In this document: positions 46,785-56,608 of the stretch, in pieces
Numbering within the stretch: the first letter of the stretch is position 1
How the letters are laid out: every line of letters begins with the position of its first letter
Source: Aeromonas sp. RU39B
GTDB taxonomy: Bacteria; Pseudomonadota; Gammaproteobacteria; Enterobacterales; Aeromonadaceae
Length of the DNA: 64,000 nucleotides
Direction of reading: 5' to 3'
Assembly (NCBI RefSeq): GCF_900156095.1
Contig: NZ_FTMJ01000002.1
Coordinates: 124,001 to 188,000 of the forward strand
Position numbers and translations under genes: made by a program
The notes under the pieces: model-generated
What the model saw: only the letters and a program-made list of their open reading frames with translations
Told to the model about the DNA's origin: nothing
Databases searched by the model: none

Positions 46785-47471
46785 ATGCCCGGTAGTGCTG
46801 ACCTGCTCGCCATTGTTCTGACTCTAAAGCTGGCTGCCTGCACCACCGGGATCTTGCTGCTCATTGCGCCACCACTGGCCTGGTGGTTGGCGCGCAGTCG
46901 CCACCTGCTGCGGCCGCTGGTCGAGGCGCTGGTGGCGCTGCCTTTGGTGCTGCCCCCCACCGTGCTTGGCTTTTATTTGTTGCTGGCTTTTTCCCCTGAA
47001 AGCTGGCTCGGCCAAAGCTGGCAGCAGCTGTTTGGCTTCCAGCTGGCGTTCAGTTTCAGCGGACTGCTTATCTCTTCGATGCTCTACTCGTTTCCCTTTG
47101 TGGTGCAGCCGCTTACCTCTGCCTTTGTCAATCTGGGCAATCGTGAGCTGGAGGCGGCCGCCACCTTGGGGCTCGGGCCGCTTGAGCGCTTCTTTCGCAT
47201 TGTGCTGCCGATGACCTTGCCAAGTTTTGTGATGGCGGCCGCGCTGGGCTTTGCCCACACCCTCGGTGAGTTTGGCGTGGTGCTGATGATTGGCGGCAAT
47301 ATTCCCGGGGAGACGCAGGTGCTCTCGATTGCCCTGTTTGATCACGTCGAAGCGCTCGATTATGGCAATGCCCACCGGCTGGCTGGCGGCTTGATGCTCT
47401 TCTCGCTGGTGATTTTGGTGCTGGTCTATGGCGTGCTGCAGCGCCGTCAGCGGAGACTGCTCGGATGCTGA
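46785..47471 (+). CDS. modB: Molybdate ABC transporter permease ModB
   Basis: The 228-residue permease has about five to six membrane helices and the EAA loop ELEAAATLGLGPLERFFRIVLP. PLVLPPTVLGFYLL is the family's early signature. It overlaps modC by 7 bases. Confidence 0.95.
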   Translation: MPGSADLLAIVLTLKLAACTTGILLLIAPPLAWWLARSRHLLRPLVEALVALPLVLPPTVLGFYLLLAFSPESWLGQSWQQLFGFQLAFSFSGLLISSMLYSFPFVVQPLTSAFVNLGNRELEAAATLGLGPLERFFRIVLPMTLPSFVMAAALGFAHTLGEFGVVLMIGGNIPGETQVLSIALFDHVEALDYGNAHRLAGGLMLFSLVILVLVYGVLQRRQRRLLGC

Positions 47472-48517
47472 CCCTCGCTTGCCGCCGCCATTTTGGGAGT
47501 TGGGATCTTGAGTGTGATCTGCGCTGGCGCGGGGAGGGGATCTGTGCCCTGTTTGGCCCCTCCGGCAGTGGTAAAAGCACCTTGCTGCGCATTCTTGCCG
47601 GCCTTGATCGCGCCGCCGATGACCAACTGCTTTGGCACAATGCCGCCCTTGCCAGCTTGCCACCAGAGCGACGGCGTATCGGATTGGTCTTTCAGGATGC
47701 GCGCCTGTTTGGCCATTTGACGGTGCGCGGTAACTTGCTGCTCGCCGCCGAAAAAGGTCAAGGACGCTGGCAACCGGACGAGTTGGCGCGAAGGTTGGGG
47801 TTTTATGAGCTGATGGCGCAGCCGGCGCAGGCGCTCTCTGGCGGCCAGCGGCAGCGGGTGGCGCTGGCGCGTGCCCTGCTGGCCGAGCCCACCTTGCTGT
47901 TGCTCGATGAACCCTTCTCGGCGCTGGATCGGCGCAGCCGTCTGCACCTTATCCACGAGCTGCAAACACTGCAGCGCGAAGCGATGCTCCCCATGCTCTA
48001 TGTCACCCATGCCATGGAAGAGGTGAGCATGCTGTGTGATGAGTTGATCCTGATTGAAAACGGGAGGGCAATTGCCCAAGGGGCGCCCGATACGCTGTTT
48101 TCAAGGCTCGATCTGCCGATTGCCAGCCGCGATGATGCCGGTGTGATCCTCTCGGCTAACCTGCAGCAGTGGCTGGCGCCCGAGCAGATGGCGGAGCTGC
48201 ATGTCGACGGTCAACCGCTGTTTGTCACCATGCCGGCGGCGCCTGATGCGCCGGGGCCGGTACGCATCAAGGTGGCGGCGCGTGATGTGGTGATCGCTAC
48301 CGAGCCGCTTACCCACTCCAGCCTGTCGAACTCTTTGCAGACCACCTTACAGGACCTGCGCGACGTCTTGCCGGGACAAACCCTGTTGCAGCTTGCCCTC
48401 GGGCAGCAGATACTGCTGGCGCGTATCACCCGCCGCTCGGCCGAGCGTCTGGCGCTCAAGCCGGGTTCACGGGTATACGCTTATATCAAGGCCGTGAGTT
48501 TGCTCGGGGAGGCGTAA
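47465..48517 (+). CDS. modC: Molybdate ABC transporter ATPase ModC
   Basis: The 350-residue ATPase has Walker A GPSGSGKST, signature LSGGQRQRVAL and Walker B LLLLDEPFSALD. A C-terminal TOBE/molybdate-binding domain (about 285-348) is present and may sense intracellular molybdate. The final base overlaps the hydrolase start, so all of moaB to the hydrolase seem to be one operon. Confidence 0.95.
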   Translation: MLTLACRRHFGSWDLECDLRWRGEGICALFGPSGSGKSTLLRILAGLDRAADDQLLWHNAALASLPPERRRIGLVFQDARLFGHLTVRGNLLLAAEKGQGRWQPDELARRLGFYELMAQPAQALSGGQRQRVALARALLAEPTLLLLDEPFSALDRRSRLHLIHELQTLQREAMLPMLYVTHAMEEVSMLCDELILIENGRAIAQGAPDTLFSRLDLPIASRDDAGVILSANLQQWLAPEQMAELHVDGQPLFVTMPAAPDAPGPVRIKVAARDVVIATEPLTHSSLSNSLQTTLQDLRDVLPGQTLLQLALGQQILLARITRRSAERLALKPGSRVYAYIKAVSLLGEA

Positions 48518-49305
48518 TGCGCCGCAAACGCAGAGAGGTTCGCGTCAAGGGCCTCTATCAGCGCAGTGCCGGTGAAGGGCCGCTGCTGCTGTTTCTACAT
48601 GGACTCGGCTCATCCAGTCTCGACTGGCAGGCGCAGCTTGAGTATTTTTCCAGCCATTATCGGGCGGTGGCGCTTGATCTGCGTGGCCACGGCCTGAGCC
48701 TGCGCGACGGGCCGTTTGATGTACCGACGCTTGCTGCTGATGTGCTGCAGTGGCTCGACGAGCAACCCGGGCAGGTGGTACTGATCGGGTTGTCACTCGG
48801 CGCCATGGTCGCACTGGAAGTGGCGCTGGCTCGGCCGCAACGAGTGGTTGGCATGATGCTGATCAATGGCTTTGCCGAGTTTTCCCTCGACAATGAGGCC
48901 GCAAAAGCCGATTTCACACAGCGTCTCAAATGGTTGCGCTGGATTGGCATGCTCCCCTTGGGGTGGTGGCTGGCGCGTAAGCTGTTTCCGGACAGCGAAC
49001 AAGGTTCGCTGCGCCAGACATTTCGCCGCCGCTTTCGCCGCAACAACAAACGGGTATATAAACAGATACTGGAAGCGCTGCCGGGCTGGAGCGTGCGCGC
49101 TCGCTTGGGAGTGCTGAGCCAACCGGTTGCCGTGGTATCCAGCAGTGACGACTATTTGCCGCTGGCCAAGCGGGTGGCGCAGTTTGCCGCGCTGCCCAAC
49201 GCCAGCGTCTATACGCCAAGCGGCCATCACGCCTGGCCGGCGGAAGATCCCGCAGCCTGCAACAGTTTGTTGGCACGGTTTCTGGCAAATTTGAATTACG
49301 AATAA
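48517..49305 (+). CDS. Alpha/beta-hydrolase, operon-linked to modABC
   Basis: A 262-residue hydrolase with the oxyanion segment LFLHGLGSSSLDW, the nucleophile elbow GLSLG (S93), and the histidine in SGHHAWPAEDP. No signal peptide. The substrate is unknown. Its start overlaps the modC stop by one base, but no molybdenum-related role is known for such proteins, so the link may only be transcriptional. The N-terminus is unusually basic (MRRKRREVRVKG). Confidence 0.85.
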   Translation: MRRKRREVRVKGLYQRSAGEGPLLLFLHGLGSSSLDWQAQLEYFSSHYRAVALDLRGHGLSLRDGPFDVPTLAADVLQWLDEQPGQVVLIGLSLGAMVALEVALARPQRVVGMMLINGFAEFSLDNEAAKADFTQRLKWLRWIGMLPLGWWLARKLFPDSEQGSLRQTFRRRFRRNNKRVYKQILEALPGWSVRARLGVLSQPVAVVSSSDDYLPLAKRVAQFAALPNASVYTPSGHHAWPAEDPAACNSLLARFLANLNYE

Positions 49306-49323
49306 GAGGATGAGTGAAGAGCC

Positions 49324-49575
49324 ATGAATGAACGTCTCTTGACCGGACTGCTGGTGCTGGCACTGGGTGCGTGTGCCCAGCAGCACACCGCGTTGCACTA
49401 TCAGGGTGACAGCTCGGCCGAGGTCGCCATGAATGGCTCGCCGGCCCTGTCGTTAAACGGTGTCTGCCCGGATGGCGAAACCGTGCACCTGACCCGTGAG
49501 CAAAGTGGCCAGGCCATCGGCTCGTTGGCTAGTTTTAACCCGGCAACGACCGAAATTCGCTGCGGCGATCATTAA
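49324..49575 (+). CDS. Small lipoprotein of unknown function
   Basis: An 83-residue protein with an N-terminal hydrophobic stretch and lipobox LALGAC (lipidated cysteine C17). The mature part is short and polar with two further cysteines (VCPDG, IRCGD), which could form a disulphide. I do not recognise a family. It follows the hydrolase by 18 bases. A hairpin AGGGCGCAG/CTGCGCCCT (49590-49616) lies after the stop but has no T tract. Confidence 0.7.
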   Translation: MNERLLTGLLVLALGACAQQHTALHYQGDSSAEVAMNGSPALSLNGVCPDGETVHLTREQSGQAIGSLASFNPATTEIRCGDH

Positions 49576-49684
49576 TGCTCATGTCATCTAGGGCGCAGAG
49601 TGATCACCTGCGCCCTGTCCATCACGCCTCCCGATAACACCCCGCTCCATCAAAAGACCCGCTGCGATCTTATGGTCTACCACG

Positions 49685-50056
49685 TTAATCTTGCGATGAG
49701 TGCTCATCAGCGGAGCGTTGTTGCTGCAAGCGAGCCAGCAGGAAGCGCGGAAAGGTGACAAATTGCTCAGCCAGAATGCGCGTGACAACATCCAGCGCTC
49801 CATCAAAGGGGACACTGGCCTCTTGCTCGCGTTTGTGACCAATCCCTTGTGCCAGAAACGACAGCAGCAAGACAGGCAGGCCGACCAGCCAACTCCCGCT
49901 GTGGTACCCGAACAGAGATGCTAGACAGGCGACGGTGCCCAGCCAGAAAAACGGCACCGCCACCATGTGAATAATCAGATTGACCCGGTCGTGGTGATAG
50001 TGGGCATAGCCGGAAAATTGCCATTGCAGCAGGTCTCGCCGAATCCTCATTGTCAT
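49685..50056 (-). CDS. Mpo1-like/DUF962 membrane protein
   Basis: The 123-residue protein has the DUF962/Mpo1 pattern: YAHYHHDRVNLIIHMVAVP, two hydrophobic helices, then GIGHKREQEASVPFDG. Yeast Mpo1 is an iron-dependent dioxygenase of 2-hydroxy fatty acid alpha-oxidation, and the histidines seen here are those conserved in the family. Bacterial members are poorly studied. It is divergent from the TetR gene, which may control it. ATG 50056 or 50050 could be the start. Confidence 0.75.
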   Translation of the reverse strand: MTMRIRRDLLQWQFSGYAHYHHDRVNLIIHMVAVPFFWLGTVACLASLFGYHSGSWLVGLPVLLLSFLAQGIGHKREQEASVPFDGALDVVTRILAEQFVTFPRFLLARLQQQRSADEHSSQD

Positions 50057-50077
50057 GCTCCTAATGTTATCTAGACA

Positions 50078-50110
50078 GTGACAAGTATGTTAGACTACTA
50101 GTCATTGTCA
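50078..50110. promoter_or_regulatory. Candidate TetR operator in the divergent gap
   Basis: The palindrome GACTACTAGTC (50093-50103) lies inside a wider inverted repeat TGACAA...TTGTCA that spans the short gap between the Mpo1-like gene and the TetR gene. This is a natural place for autoregulation and control of both genes. Confidence 0.5.
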
Positions 50111-50131
50111 AGATCCCCTTTGCGAGCGTTT

Positions 50132-50758
50132 ATGTCATCCGCTGATTCATCCAAGACGCCAACTCGTTATCACCACGGCGATTTGCCAAGCACTCTGCTC
50201 GCCGCCGTGGGAGATGTGCTGGCACAAGGGGGGCCCGATACTCTGAGCTTGCGGGAAGTGGCAAGGCGGGCTGGTGTATCGCACGGCGCGCCGGCTCATC
50301 ACTTTGGTGATGCGCGCGGATTGTTGACGGCTTACGTGCGAGAGGCTTTTTTAGACTTGGCCGCCACTTTGCAGGCGACCCGCGTCGAAGGGGGAGAGCT
50401 TGCCCGGCTCAAGGCTCTAGGGATGGCATACGTGGAGTTTGCTCTGGCGCATCCGGCCCGCTATCAGCTCATGTTTCGCCGCCAGCGGATTGACCACGAT
50501 GATTGCGCGTTGCAACAAGCTGCAGAGCAAGCCTTTTTACCTCTTGCTCAGTGTGTTGCCACTCTCACCAAGACGCCGCACAGCAGAGCGGCCGACAATC
50601 CATATCTGCTGTTGGCCTGGTCCAGCGTGCATGGCTTTGCGATGTTGGCTCTCGAGGGGATTCCTGCGGTGTTAAAACACAGCGACAACCAGTGGCGGGC
50701 TCAGCTTGGACAGATGCTCGACACACTGCTGGCAAGCTGGCCTTCGTCCGAGTCGTGA
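50132..50758 (+). CDS. TetR-family transcriptional regulator
   Basis: The 208-residue protein has the TetR helix-turn-helix in TLSLREVARRAGVSHGAPAHHF (residues about 35-60) and a C-terminal WHG-type ligand domain. The start is taken at ATG 50132; a TTG nine codons upstream is possible. Its ligand is unknown. The divergent Mpo1-like gene is the likely target. Confidence 0.85.
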   Translation: MSSADSSKTPTRYHHGDLPSTLLAAVGDVLAQGGPDTLSLREVARRAGVSHGAPAHHFGDARGLLTAYVREAFLDLAATLQATRVEGGELARLKALGMAYVEFALAHPARYQLMFRRQRIDHDDCALQQAAEQAFLPLAQCVATLTKTPHSRAADNPYLLLAWSSVHGFAMLALEGIPAVLKHSDNQWRAQLGQMLDTLLASWPSSES

Positions 50759-50763
50759 GGGTA

Positions 50764-50790
50764 CAAAAAACCCGGCTCGCTTGGCCGGGC
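50764..50790 (-). terminator. Terminator after moeB
   Basis: On the minus strand GCCCGGC, loop, GCCGGGT is followed by TTTTTT. It ends the moeA-moeB unit. Confidence 0.85.
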
Positions 50791-50799
50791 TTGGGGGCG

Positions 50800-51552
50800 T
50801 TAATCCGAGCAGCCGGGACAGCCTGGACGGCGGGGCAGACGCAGAGCACGAAACTGGCCGGTCAGCCCGTCAATCAATAGCATGCGGTGGGTGAGCGGCT
50901 CGCCGCAGCCCGAGAGCAGTTTGATGGCTTCGAGCGCCTGTAAACTACCGACCATGCCCACCACCGGCGCCATGATGCCGGCTTCGACGCAGGTGAGCGC
51001 CTGCTCGCCAAACAGCTGACTTAAGCACTCGTAGCAAGGCTCGCCCTGGCGCCACTGAAAGCTGCATACCTGACCTTCAAAGCGGATCGCCGCGCCGCTC
51101 ACCAGCGGGACCTTGTGGGCCCGTGCGCGGCGGTTAAGCAAATTACGGGTCGAGAGGTTATCGCTGCAATCGAGGATCAGCTGATGAGTGGGCAGCAGCG
51201 CATCGAGGAGCGACTCGTCGGCGCCCTGGCAGTGGGTCGTGATGGTCAGGTGCGGGTTGAGGGCACGCAGGGCCGTGGCGGCGGAGTCCACCTTACTCTG
51301 GCCAATGCGCTCATCAGTGTGCAGCACCTGACGCTGCAGGTTGGAGAGCTCGACCTTGTCGTAATCGACCAAGGTGAGGTGACCGACACCGGCGAGCGCC
51401 AGATATTGGGCGGCGGCGCAGCCTAAACCACCGCAGCCAATGACCAGAACCCGGGCCTGCTTGAGCGCCTCTTGTCCCTCAAAATCGAACGATTTCAAGA
51501 TGATCTGGCGGTTGTAGCGTAGCAGCTCGGCATCCGAGAGGATCTCGCTCAC
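50800..51552 (-). CDS. moeB: Molybdopterin-synthase adenylyltransferase MoeB
   Basis: The 250-residue E1-like enzyme adenylates the C-terminus of MoaD. The ATP loop is GCGGLGCAAAQYLALAGVG, followed by DYDKVELSNLQRQ. Zinc cysteines are in CYECL and the C-terminal CPGCSD. It overlaps moeA by 4 bases; gene order is moeA-moeB as in E. coli. Confidence 0.95.
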   Translation of the reverse strand: MSEILSDAELLRYNRQIILKSFDFEGQEALKQARVLVIGCGGLGCAAAQYLALAGVGHLTLVDYDKVELSNLQRQVLHTDERIGQSKVDSAATALRALNPHLTITTHCQGADESLLDALLPTHQLILDCSDNLSTRNLLNRRARAHKVPLVSGAAIRFEGQVCSFQWRQGEPCYECLSQLFGEQALTCVEAGIMAPVVGMVGSLQALEAIKLLSGCGEPLTHRMLLIDGLTGQFRALRLPRRPGCPGCSD

Positions 51553-52775
51553 AGCAACATGCTCCCAAACAGCTCAACCGTGACGGTTTCACCGGCTTCT
51601 ACCCGGCCGCGATCTTGCTCCAGCACGATGTAGCAGTTGGCCTTGGAGAGCGAGCTAAACACGCCCGAATCTTGCGATCCGGTGCTGCGTACCACCAGAC
51701 CGCTGGCGGTGTTCTCCACGATCCCGCGTTGAAAATCGAGGCGGCCCGGCGCCTTTTTAAGGGCGGTGGCGGCGGTGGCACTCAGGCGCAGTGGCGCCTT
51801 GAGGGTCTCTCCGGCCAAGGTTGCCAGCGCGGGACGCACCAGCTGATCAAAGGTCACCATGGCCGAGACCGGGTTCCCGGGCAAGCCAAAGAACCACGCC
51901 TTGCCAAGGCGGCCAAACGCAAACGGCTTGCCGGGCTTGATGGCCAGTTTCCAAAAACCGATCTCGCCCTGCTCTTCAAGCAGCTGTTTGGTGTAATCGG
52001 CATCCCCCACTGACACGCCGCCCGAGGTGATGAGGGCATCAGCCTGCTCGCTGGCATGCAAAAACGCGTGACGCAGCGCCGCCGGATCGTCGGGAATAAT
52101 GCCAAGATCGAGCAGCTCGATGCCGAGGCGCTCGAGCATGGCGCGCACGCCATAACGGTTGGAGTCGTAAATTTCGCCGTGGGCCAGCGGCTCGCCCACC
52201 ATCTTGAGCTCATCACCGGTGCTCAGTAACGCCACACGCGGGCGGCGGCGCACGGCCACTTCGGCAATCCCAAGGGAGGCCAGCAGGGGCAACTCCCGCG
52301 CAGTCAGTCGCAGGCCTGCGGGCAGCACCTCGGCCCCTTCCTCAATGTCTTCACCACGGCGGCGCACGTTTTGACCCAGACGTGCCGGCTTGGTGAACGT
52401 CACCTCATCGCCATTGACCTCGGTCTCTTCTTGCATGATCACGCAGTCAGCGCCGGCAGGCAGCGCGGCGCCGGTCATGATCCGCACGCACTGACCGCTC
52501 TGGCACGCATCGCCGTCCTGCAGCGGGTGGCCGGCCAGGGCACGACCTTGTAAGGTGAGGGTGCTGCGATGTTGCAGATCGGCTGCGCGCAGGGCGTAGC
52601 CGTCCATGGCCGAGTTATCAAAGGGCGGGACGGCCATGGGGGAGATGATGGCGCTGGCCAGCACCCGGCCAAGACTGTCTGCCAGCGGCACGATTTCTTG
52701 TCCGTCCAGCGGGGTGAGTGAGGCGAGCATGTCGCGCAAGGCGCACTCGAGGGGACGCAGTGACTGATGACCCAT
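51549..52775 (-). CDS. moeA: Molybdopterin molybdenumtransferase MoeA
   Basis: MoeA inserts molybdenum into adenylylated molybdopterin. The 408-residue protein has PPFDNSAMDGYA, RIMTGAALPAGAD, LLSTGDEL, YDSNRYG, TSGGVSVGDADY, KPGKPFAFG and GLPGNPVSAMVTF. It is the first gene of the minus-strand moeAB operon. The gap to folE (52776-53013) is divergent and holds both promoters, which I could not resolve. Confidence 0.95.
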   Translation of the reverse strand: MGHQSLRPLECALRDMLASLTPLDGQEIVPLADSLGRVLASAIISPMAVPPFDNSAMDGYALRAADLQHRSTLTLQGRALAGHPLQDGDACQSGQCVRIMTGAALPAGADCVIMQEETEVNGDEVTFTKPARLGQNVRRRGEDIEEGAEVLPAGLRLTARELPLLASLGIAEVAVRRRPRVALLSTGDELKMVGEPLAHGEIYDSNRYGVRAMLERLGIELLDLGIIPDDPAALRHAFLHASEQADALITSGGVSVGDADYTKQLLEEQGEIGFWKLAIKPGKPFAFGRLGKAWFFGLPGNPVSAMVTFDQLVRPALATLAGETLKAPLRLSATAATALKKAPGRLDFQRGIVENTASGLVVRSTGSQDSGVFSSLSKANCYIVLEQDRGRVEAGETVTVELFGSMLL

Positions 52776-53013
52776 GGGGTCCTCCTTCTGGTGATGACAC
52801 GCGTGGAGAAGGGCGGATTATCCCAAAAATGGTCGCAAATGGGCAGGGTGATGGAGCACTCGGTATCAATCATTGGCCAGCATGGCGCGCATAGGGTCAG
52901 AAGTTGTCCGGATATTGCGGGCGATCAAGGGTGCTTGTCCCTTGCAATCTGCTGGCTTCGCGCTTCTACTATGGGCCGAGCTGGCTCTAATAATGAAGAA
53001 AAGAGAGTGAACC

Positions 53014-53676
53014 ATGAGTGACCTGAGTCCCCACGCCCGTCTGGTCCGTGATGCCCTGGTGGCACAGGGACTGGAAACCCCATTGTCCCCCAATGGCCTG
53101 GGGCAGGGTGAAAAACGCCAGAAAATCGAAGAGCACATGCGTGCCATTATGGAAGTGCTTGAGCTGGATTTAAGTGATGACAGCCTGGCCGAAACGCCTC
53201 ATCGCATTGCCAAAATGTTCGTCGGCGAGATCTTTGCCGGCCTCGATTACGCCAACTTCCCCAAGGTGACGGTGATCGAGAACAAGATGCAGGTCGATGA
53301 GATGATCCTGGTGCGTGATATCACCCTCACCAGCACCTGCGAGCACCACTTCGTGACCATCGATGGCCTGGCTCATGTGGCTTACATCCCCCGTGGCAAG
53401 GTGATTGGTTTGTCCAAGATCAATCGCATCGTGCAGTTTTTTGCCCGTCGCCCGCAGGTGCAAGAGCGGCTGACCCAGCAGATCTTGCTGGCACTGCAGA
53501 CCCTGCTTGGCACTCAGGATGTGGCCATCAGCATGACCGCCACCCACTACTGCGTCAAAGCGCGGGGCGTGATGGATGCCAATTCTGCCACCACCACCAC
53601 CTCCCTGGGGGGCGTCTTTAAAACCCAGCCGGCGACGCGCTCGGAGTTTTTAGCCGGTTTGCGCGCGCCTCGCTAA
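53014..53676 (+). CDS. folE: GTP cyclohydrolase I FolE
   Basis: The 220-residue enzyme makes 7,8-dihydroneopterin triphosphate, the first step to folate. [11 protein letters not shown] and [20 protein letters not shown] hold the zinc and catalytic residues; the third zinc cysteine is in [16 protein letters not shown] ribosome site precedes ATG 53014. Like MoaA it consumes GTP to make a pterin. Confidence 0.96.
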   Translation: MSDLSPHARLVRDALVAQGLETPLSPNGLGQGEKRQKIEEHMRAIMEVLELDLSDDSLAETPHRIAKMFVGEIFAGLDYANFPKVTVIENKMQVDEMILVRDITLTSTCEHHFVTIDGLAHVAYIPRGKVIGLSKINRIVQFFARRPQVQERLTQQILLALQTLLGTQDVAISMTATHYCVKARGVMDANSATTTTSLGGVFKTQPATRSEFLAGLRAPR

Positions 53677-53701
53677 GTCTTGGCGATAGCGTTTGCCATA
53701 A

Positions 53702-53732
53702 ACAACGGCCCCGCACAGTGCGGGGCCGTTGT
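53702..53732. terminator. Bidirectional terminator between folE and fhs
   Basis: A perfect 14-bp stem (ACAACGGCCCCGCA / TGCGGGGCCGTTGT) around CAG lies between two convergent genes. The T tracts are weak. Confidence 0.7.
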
Positions 53733-53750
53733 CGTTGCAGAGCTAGTGTG

Positions 53751-55475
53751 CTACTGCAAACCGATAATCTCACCGTGCTCGTCAATGTCGATATGGCGAT
53801 AAGCCGGTAGGCTGCCAAGACCTGGCATGGTCATGATGGGGCCGCACAGAGCATAGATAAATCCGGCGCCGGTGCAGGCGACCAGCGACGCGATGGGCAG
53901 GGTAAAGCCGCTGGGCACCCCCTTGAGCATGGGGTCATGACTGATGGAGAGCGGCGTTTTGGCCATGCACAGCGGCAAGTGGCTAAGCCCCTCGCGCTCC
54001 AGCTTTACAAGCTCAGTAGTGGCCTGCTCGCTTAAGGTAACGCCAGCGGCCCCGTAGCCGACTCGCGCAATGGTCTCGAGTTTTTCCATAAGCGTAGCGT
54101 TGTCTGGATAGAGCTCGGTGACCTCACCGGGCTGCTGACAGGCATCAACCACAGCGCGAGCCAGCTCGGCCGCGCCTTCGCCACCGCGGGCAAAGGCTTC
54201 TGATACGGTCGCTGCAATGGCTCCATGACGACGGGCGATAAACAGCACCTCGTCGAGCTCATCGGCGGTGTCATCGGGGAAACGGTTCAATGCCACAACC
54301 ACCGGCACGCCGTAGCGACGCGCGTTGGCGATGTGCCAGCAGAGATTTTCGCATCCTTTGGCCAGCAGCTCGGCATTGGGCTCGGTCAAGTTGGTCGGCA
54401 GCGGTTGGCCGGGTTTGAAGCTAAAGGCGCCGCTGTTGGCCTTGATACCGCGCACGGTCGCAACCAGCACGACGCAGGAGGGTTGCAGACCGCTTTGGCG
54501 CTGCTTGATATTGAAGAACTTCTCCAGCCCCATGTCGGAGCCAAAGCCGGCCTCGGTCACCACATAATCGGCGTGGCGCAGGGCGATGCGATCGGCGATC
54601 ACCGATGAGTTACCGTGGGCAATATTGGCAAACGGGCCGGCATGCACCAGCACCGGGGTCTGCTCGGTGGTCTGCAGCAGGGTGGGGGCGAGCGCCTCTT
54701 TCAGCAGTACCGTCATGGCGCCGGCCACTTCGAGGTCGTCTGCGGTGATGAGGCTGCCGTCAACCCGCTCGGCCAATCGAATGCGGCCAATACGCCGGCG
54801 CAGATCCTGCAAATCCGTGGCCAGCGCCAAGATTGCCATCAGCTCGGAGGCCGCAGTGATCACGAAATGCTCGGCTCTCTCCACGCCATCTTCGGCGCCG
54901 CCCTGGCCAATGGTGACATGGCGCAGCGCCCGATCATTCATGTCCATGGCGCGTGGCCAGAGGATGCGGGCAATCTCAAGGCGCGCCAATCCGGTGCGCT
55001 CGGTAAAGGCTTCCCCCAGTTTCTGCTCATGAAACAGACGGGCATCGAGCGCTGCGGCCGCCAAATTGTGGGCGGCCGTGACGGCATGAAAATCCCCGGT
55101 CAGATGCAGGTTCATCTCTTCCATCGGCAGCACCTGAGCGCGACCGCCACCGGCGGCGCCCCCCTTGACCCCGAATACCGGCCCAAGGCTTGGCTGGCGG
55201 ATACAGGCAATGGCCGGATGACCGATATGGTTAAGCCCCATCGAAAGTCCGAGCGTGGTGACCGTTTTCCCTTCGCCAAACGGCGTCGGGGTGATGGCGC
55301 TGACCAGCACCAGTTTGCCTTTCTCGATGGCCGGTTGGCGCAACAGGGCCGGATCCAGCTTGGCTTTGTGCCGGCCGTAAGGGAGGACAAAACGGGGATC
55401 GATCCCCAACTGCTCGGCCAGTGTCTGGGCATCTTGCAGCGGTTGATGGCGGGTAAGGGGGATGGCGTGTTGCAT
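53751..55475 (-). CDS. fhs: Formate-tetrahydrofolate ligase
   Basis: The 574-residue enzyme makes 10-formyl-THF from formate, ATP and THF. The nucleotide loop [13 protein letters not shown] (about 63-74) is diagnostic, and [15 protein letters not shown] and [13 protein letters not shown] follow. The start is [11 protein letters not shown] at 55475; a 15-codon longer frame is less likely. With GcvTHP and FolE it points to an active one-carbon folate pool in this genome. Confidence 0.95.
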   Translation of the reverse strand: MQHAIPLTRHQPLQDAQTLAEQLGIDPRFVLPYGRHKAKLDPALLRQPAIEKGKLVLVSAITPTPFGEGKTVTTLGLSMGLNHIGHPAIACIRQPSLGPVFGVKGGAAGGGRAQVLPMEEMNLHLTGDFHAVTAAHNLAAAALDARLFHEQKLGEAFTERTGLARLEIARILWPRAMDMNDRALRHVTIGQGGAEDGVERAEHFVITAASELMAILALATDLQDLRRRIGRIRLAERVDGSLITADDLEVAGAMTVLLKEALAPTLLQTTEQTPVLVHAGPFANIAHGNSSVIADRIALRHADYVVTEAGFGSDMGLEKFFNIKQRQSGLQPSCVVLVATVRGIKANSGAFSFKPGQPLPTNLTEPNAELLAKGCENLCWHIANARRYGVPVVVALNRFPDDTADELDEVLFIARRHGAIAATVSEAFARGGEGAAELARAVVDACQQPGEVTELYPDNATLMEKLETIARVGYGAAGVTLSEQATTELVKLEREGLSHLPLCMAKTPLSISHDPMLKGVPSGFTLPIASLVACTGAGFIYALCGPIMTMPGLGSLPAYRHIDIDEHGEIIGLQ

Positions 55476-55496
55476 CGGACTCCTGCTAAAACCAAT

Positions 55497-55512
55497 GTAA
55501 AACGTTTGTCTT
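55497..55512. promoter_or_regulatory. Candidate PurR box before fhs
   Basis: GTAAAACGTTTGTCTT contains the PurR core AAACGTTTG (55500-55508), 25 bases upstream of the fhs start. Flanking bases differ from consensus. Formyl-THF feeds purine synthesis, so control by PurR would be sensible. Confidence 0.4.
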
Positions 55513-55600
55513 GGGCGCAAAAGGGTAGTGATTCACGCCGCCTGATTCCATGACCGATAACAAATTATGCCATGAAATAGGGGTGAATTAGGTCACTGAA

Positions 55601-56506
55601 CTAGATAAGACCCGCATCCCAGTAGTAAGGCGCCGAAAAACGCTGCTCGACAAACTCGATAAAGCGCCGCACCTTGGCCGAGACGAAGCGACGATGGGGA
55701 TAGATGGCATGCAGGCGCACCGGATCGCGATGCCACGTTGGCAAAATGCGCACCAGCTCGCCGCTTCGCAGCGCATCACCGACGATAAAGGTCGGCTGCA
55801 GTATGATGCCCATGCCATCAATGGCGGCGCGGGTCAGCGCCACGCCATTGTTGGCCTTGAGCGGCCCTTGCGGGCGCACGCTGACTCGCTCGCCTTCACA
55901 CTCGAGCGTCCACTCCAGCGGGCTTAACGTGTAGAGCAGGCAGTCGTGATGGCGCAGCTCATCCGGGCTCTCTGGCGTACCGCGGCGCGCCAGATAGTCG
56001 GGGCTGGCGCAGAGCAGGATCTCCATTTGTGCCAGTGGCCTTGCGACCAGCGAGGAGTCGGGCAAGGTGCCGATCCGCAGTGCCAGATCAAACCCCTCTT
56101 CGACCAGTGCAACACGGCGATCGCTGTATTCGATATCCAGTGTCAGATCCGGGTATTGCTCGCGAAAGGCGGGCAGGGAAGGGGCCAGGTGCAGATAACC
56201 AAAGTCCATCGGTACCGTGAGACGCAAGGTCCCCTGCGGCTGCTGACTCTGTTGGGTCAGTTGGCTGTGGGTCTCTTCAAGTTCAGCCAGCAATGCCACG
56301 CAGCGCTGGTAGTAAAACTGCCCCGCTTCGGTGGGGTGCACCCGCCGGGTGGTGCGTGACAGCAGACGGGTGGCCAGCGACTCTTCGAGTTGCAACATCT
56401 GCTTGGAGGTCATGGCGACCGAGATGCCAAGCTGCTGCGCCGCCTTGGTAAAGCTCTGCGATTCAACCACTTTGATAAAGGTTCGCATTGCCGAGAGCTG
56501 ATCCAT
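55601..56506 (-). CDS. LysR-family transcriptional regulator
   Basis: A 301-residue LysR regulator. The N-terminal helix-turn-helix is FTKAAQQLGISVAMTSKQML, and the effector domain begins near residue 90 (TLRLTVPMDFGYLHL). It is of the branch that often sits beside small oxidative or detoxification genes. It is divergent from yceI, 102 bases away, which is the most likely target. The effector cannot be told. Confidence 0.9.
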   Translation of the reverse strand: MDQLSAMRTFIKVVESQSFTKAAQQLGISVAMTSKQMLQLEESLATRLLSRTTRRVHPTEAGQFYYQRCVALLAELEETHSQLTQQSQQPQGTLRLTVPMDFGYLHLAPSLPAFREQYPDLTLDIEYSDRRVALVEEGFDLALRIGTLPDSSLVARPLAQMEILLCASPDYLARRGTPESPDELRHHDCLLYTLSPLEWTLECEGERVSVRPQGPLKANNGVALTRAAIDGMGIILQPTFIVGDALRSGELVRILPTWHRDPVRLHAIYPHRRFVSAKVRRFIEFVEQRFSAPYYWDAGLI

Positions 56507-56608
56507 TTTCCACCCTCAGTTGATAATATATTTATAGAATCGCTGATTATCATGAGTTAACGCAAGGCTAACATCTTGGCTTCTTCCAACCCCCCTGAGG
56601 AACCCTTG

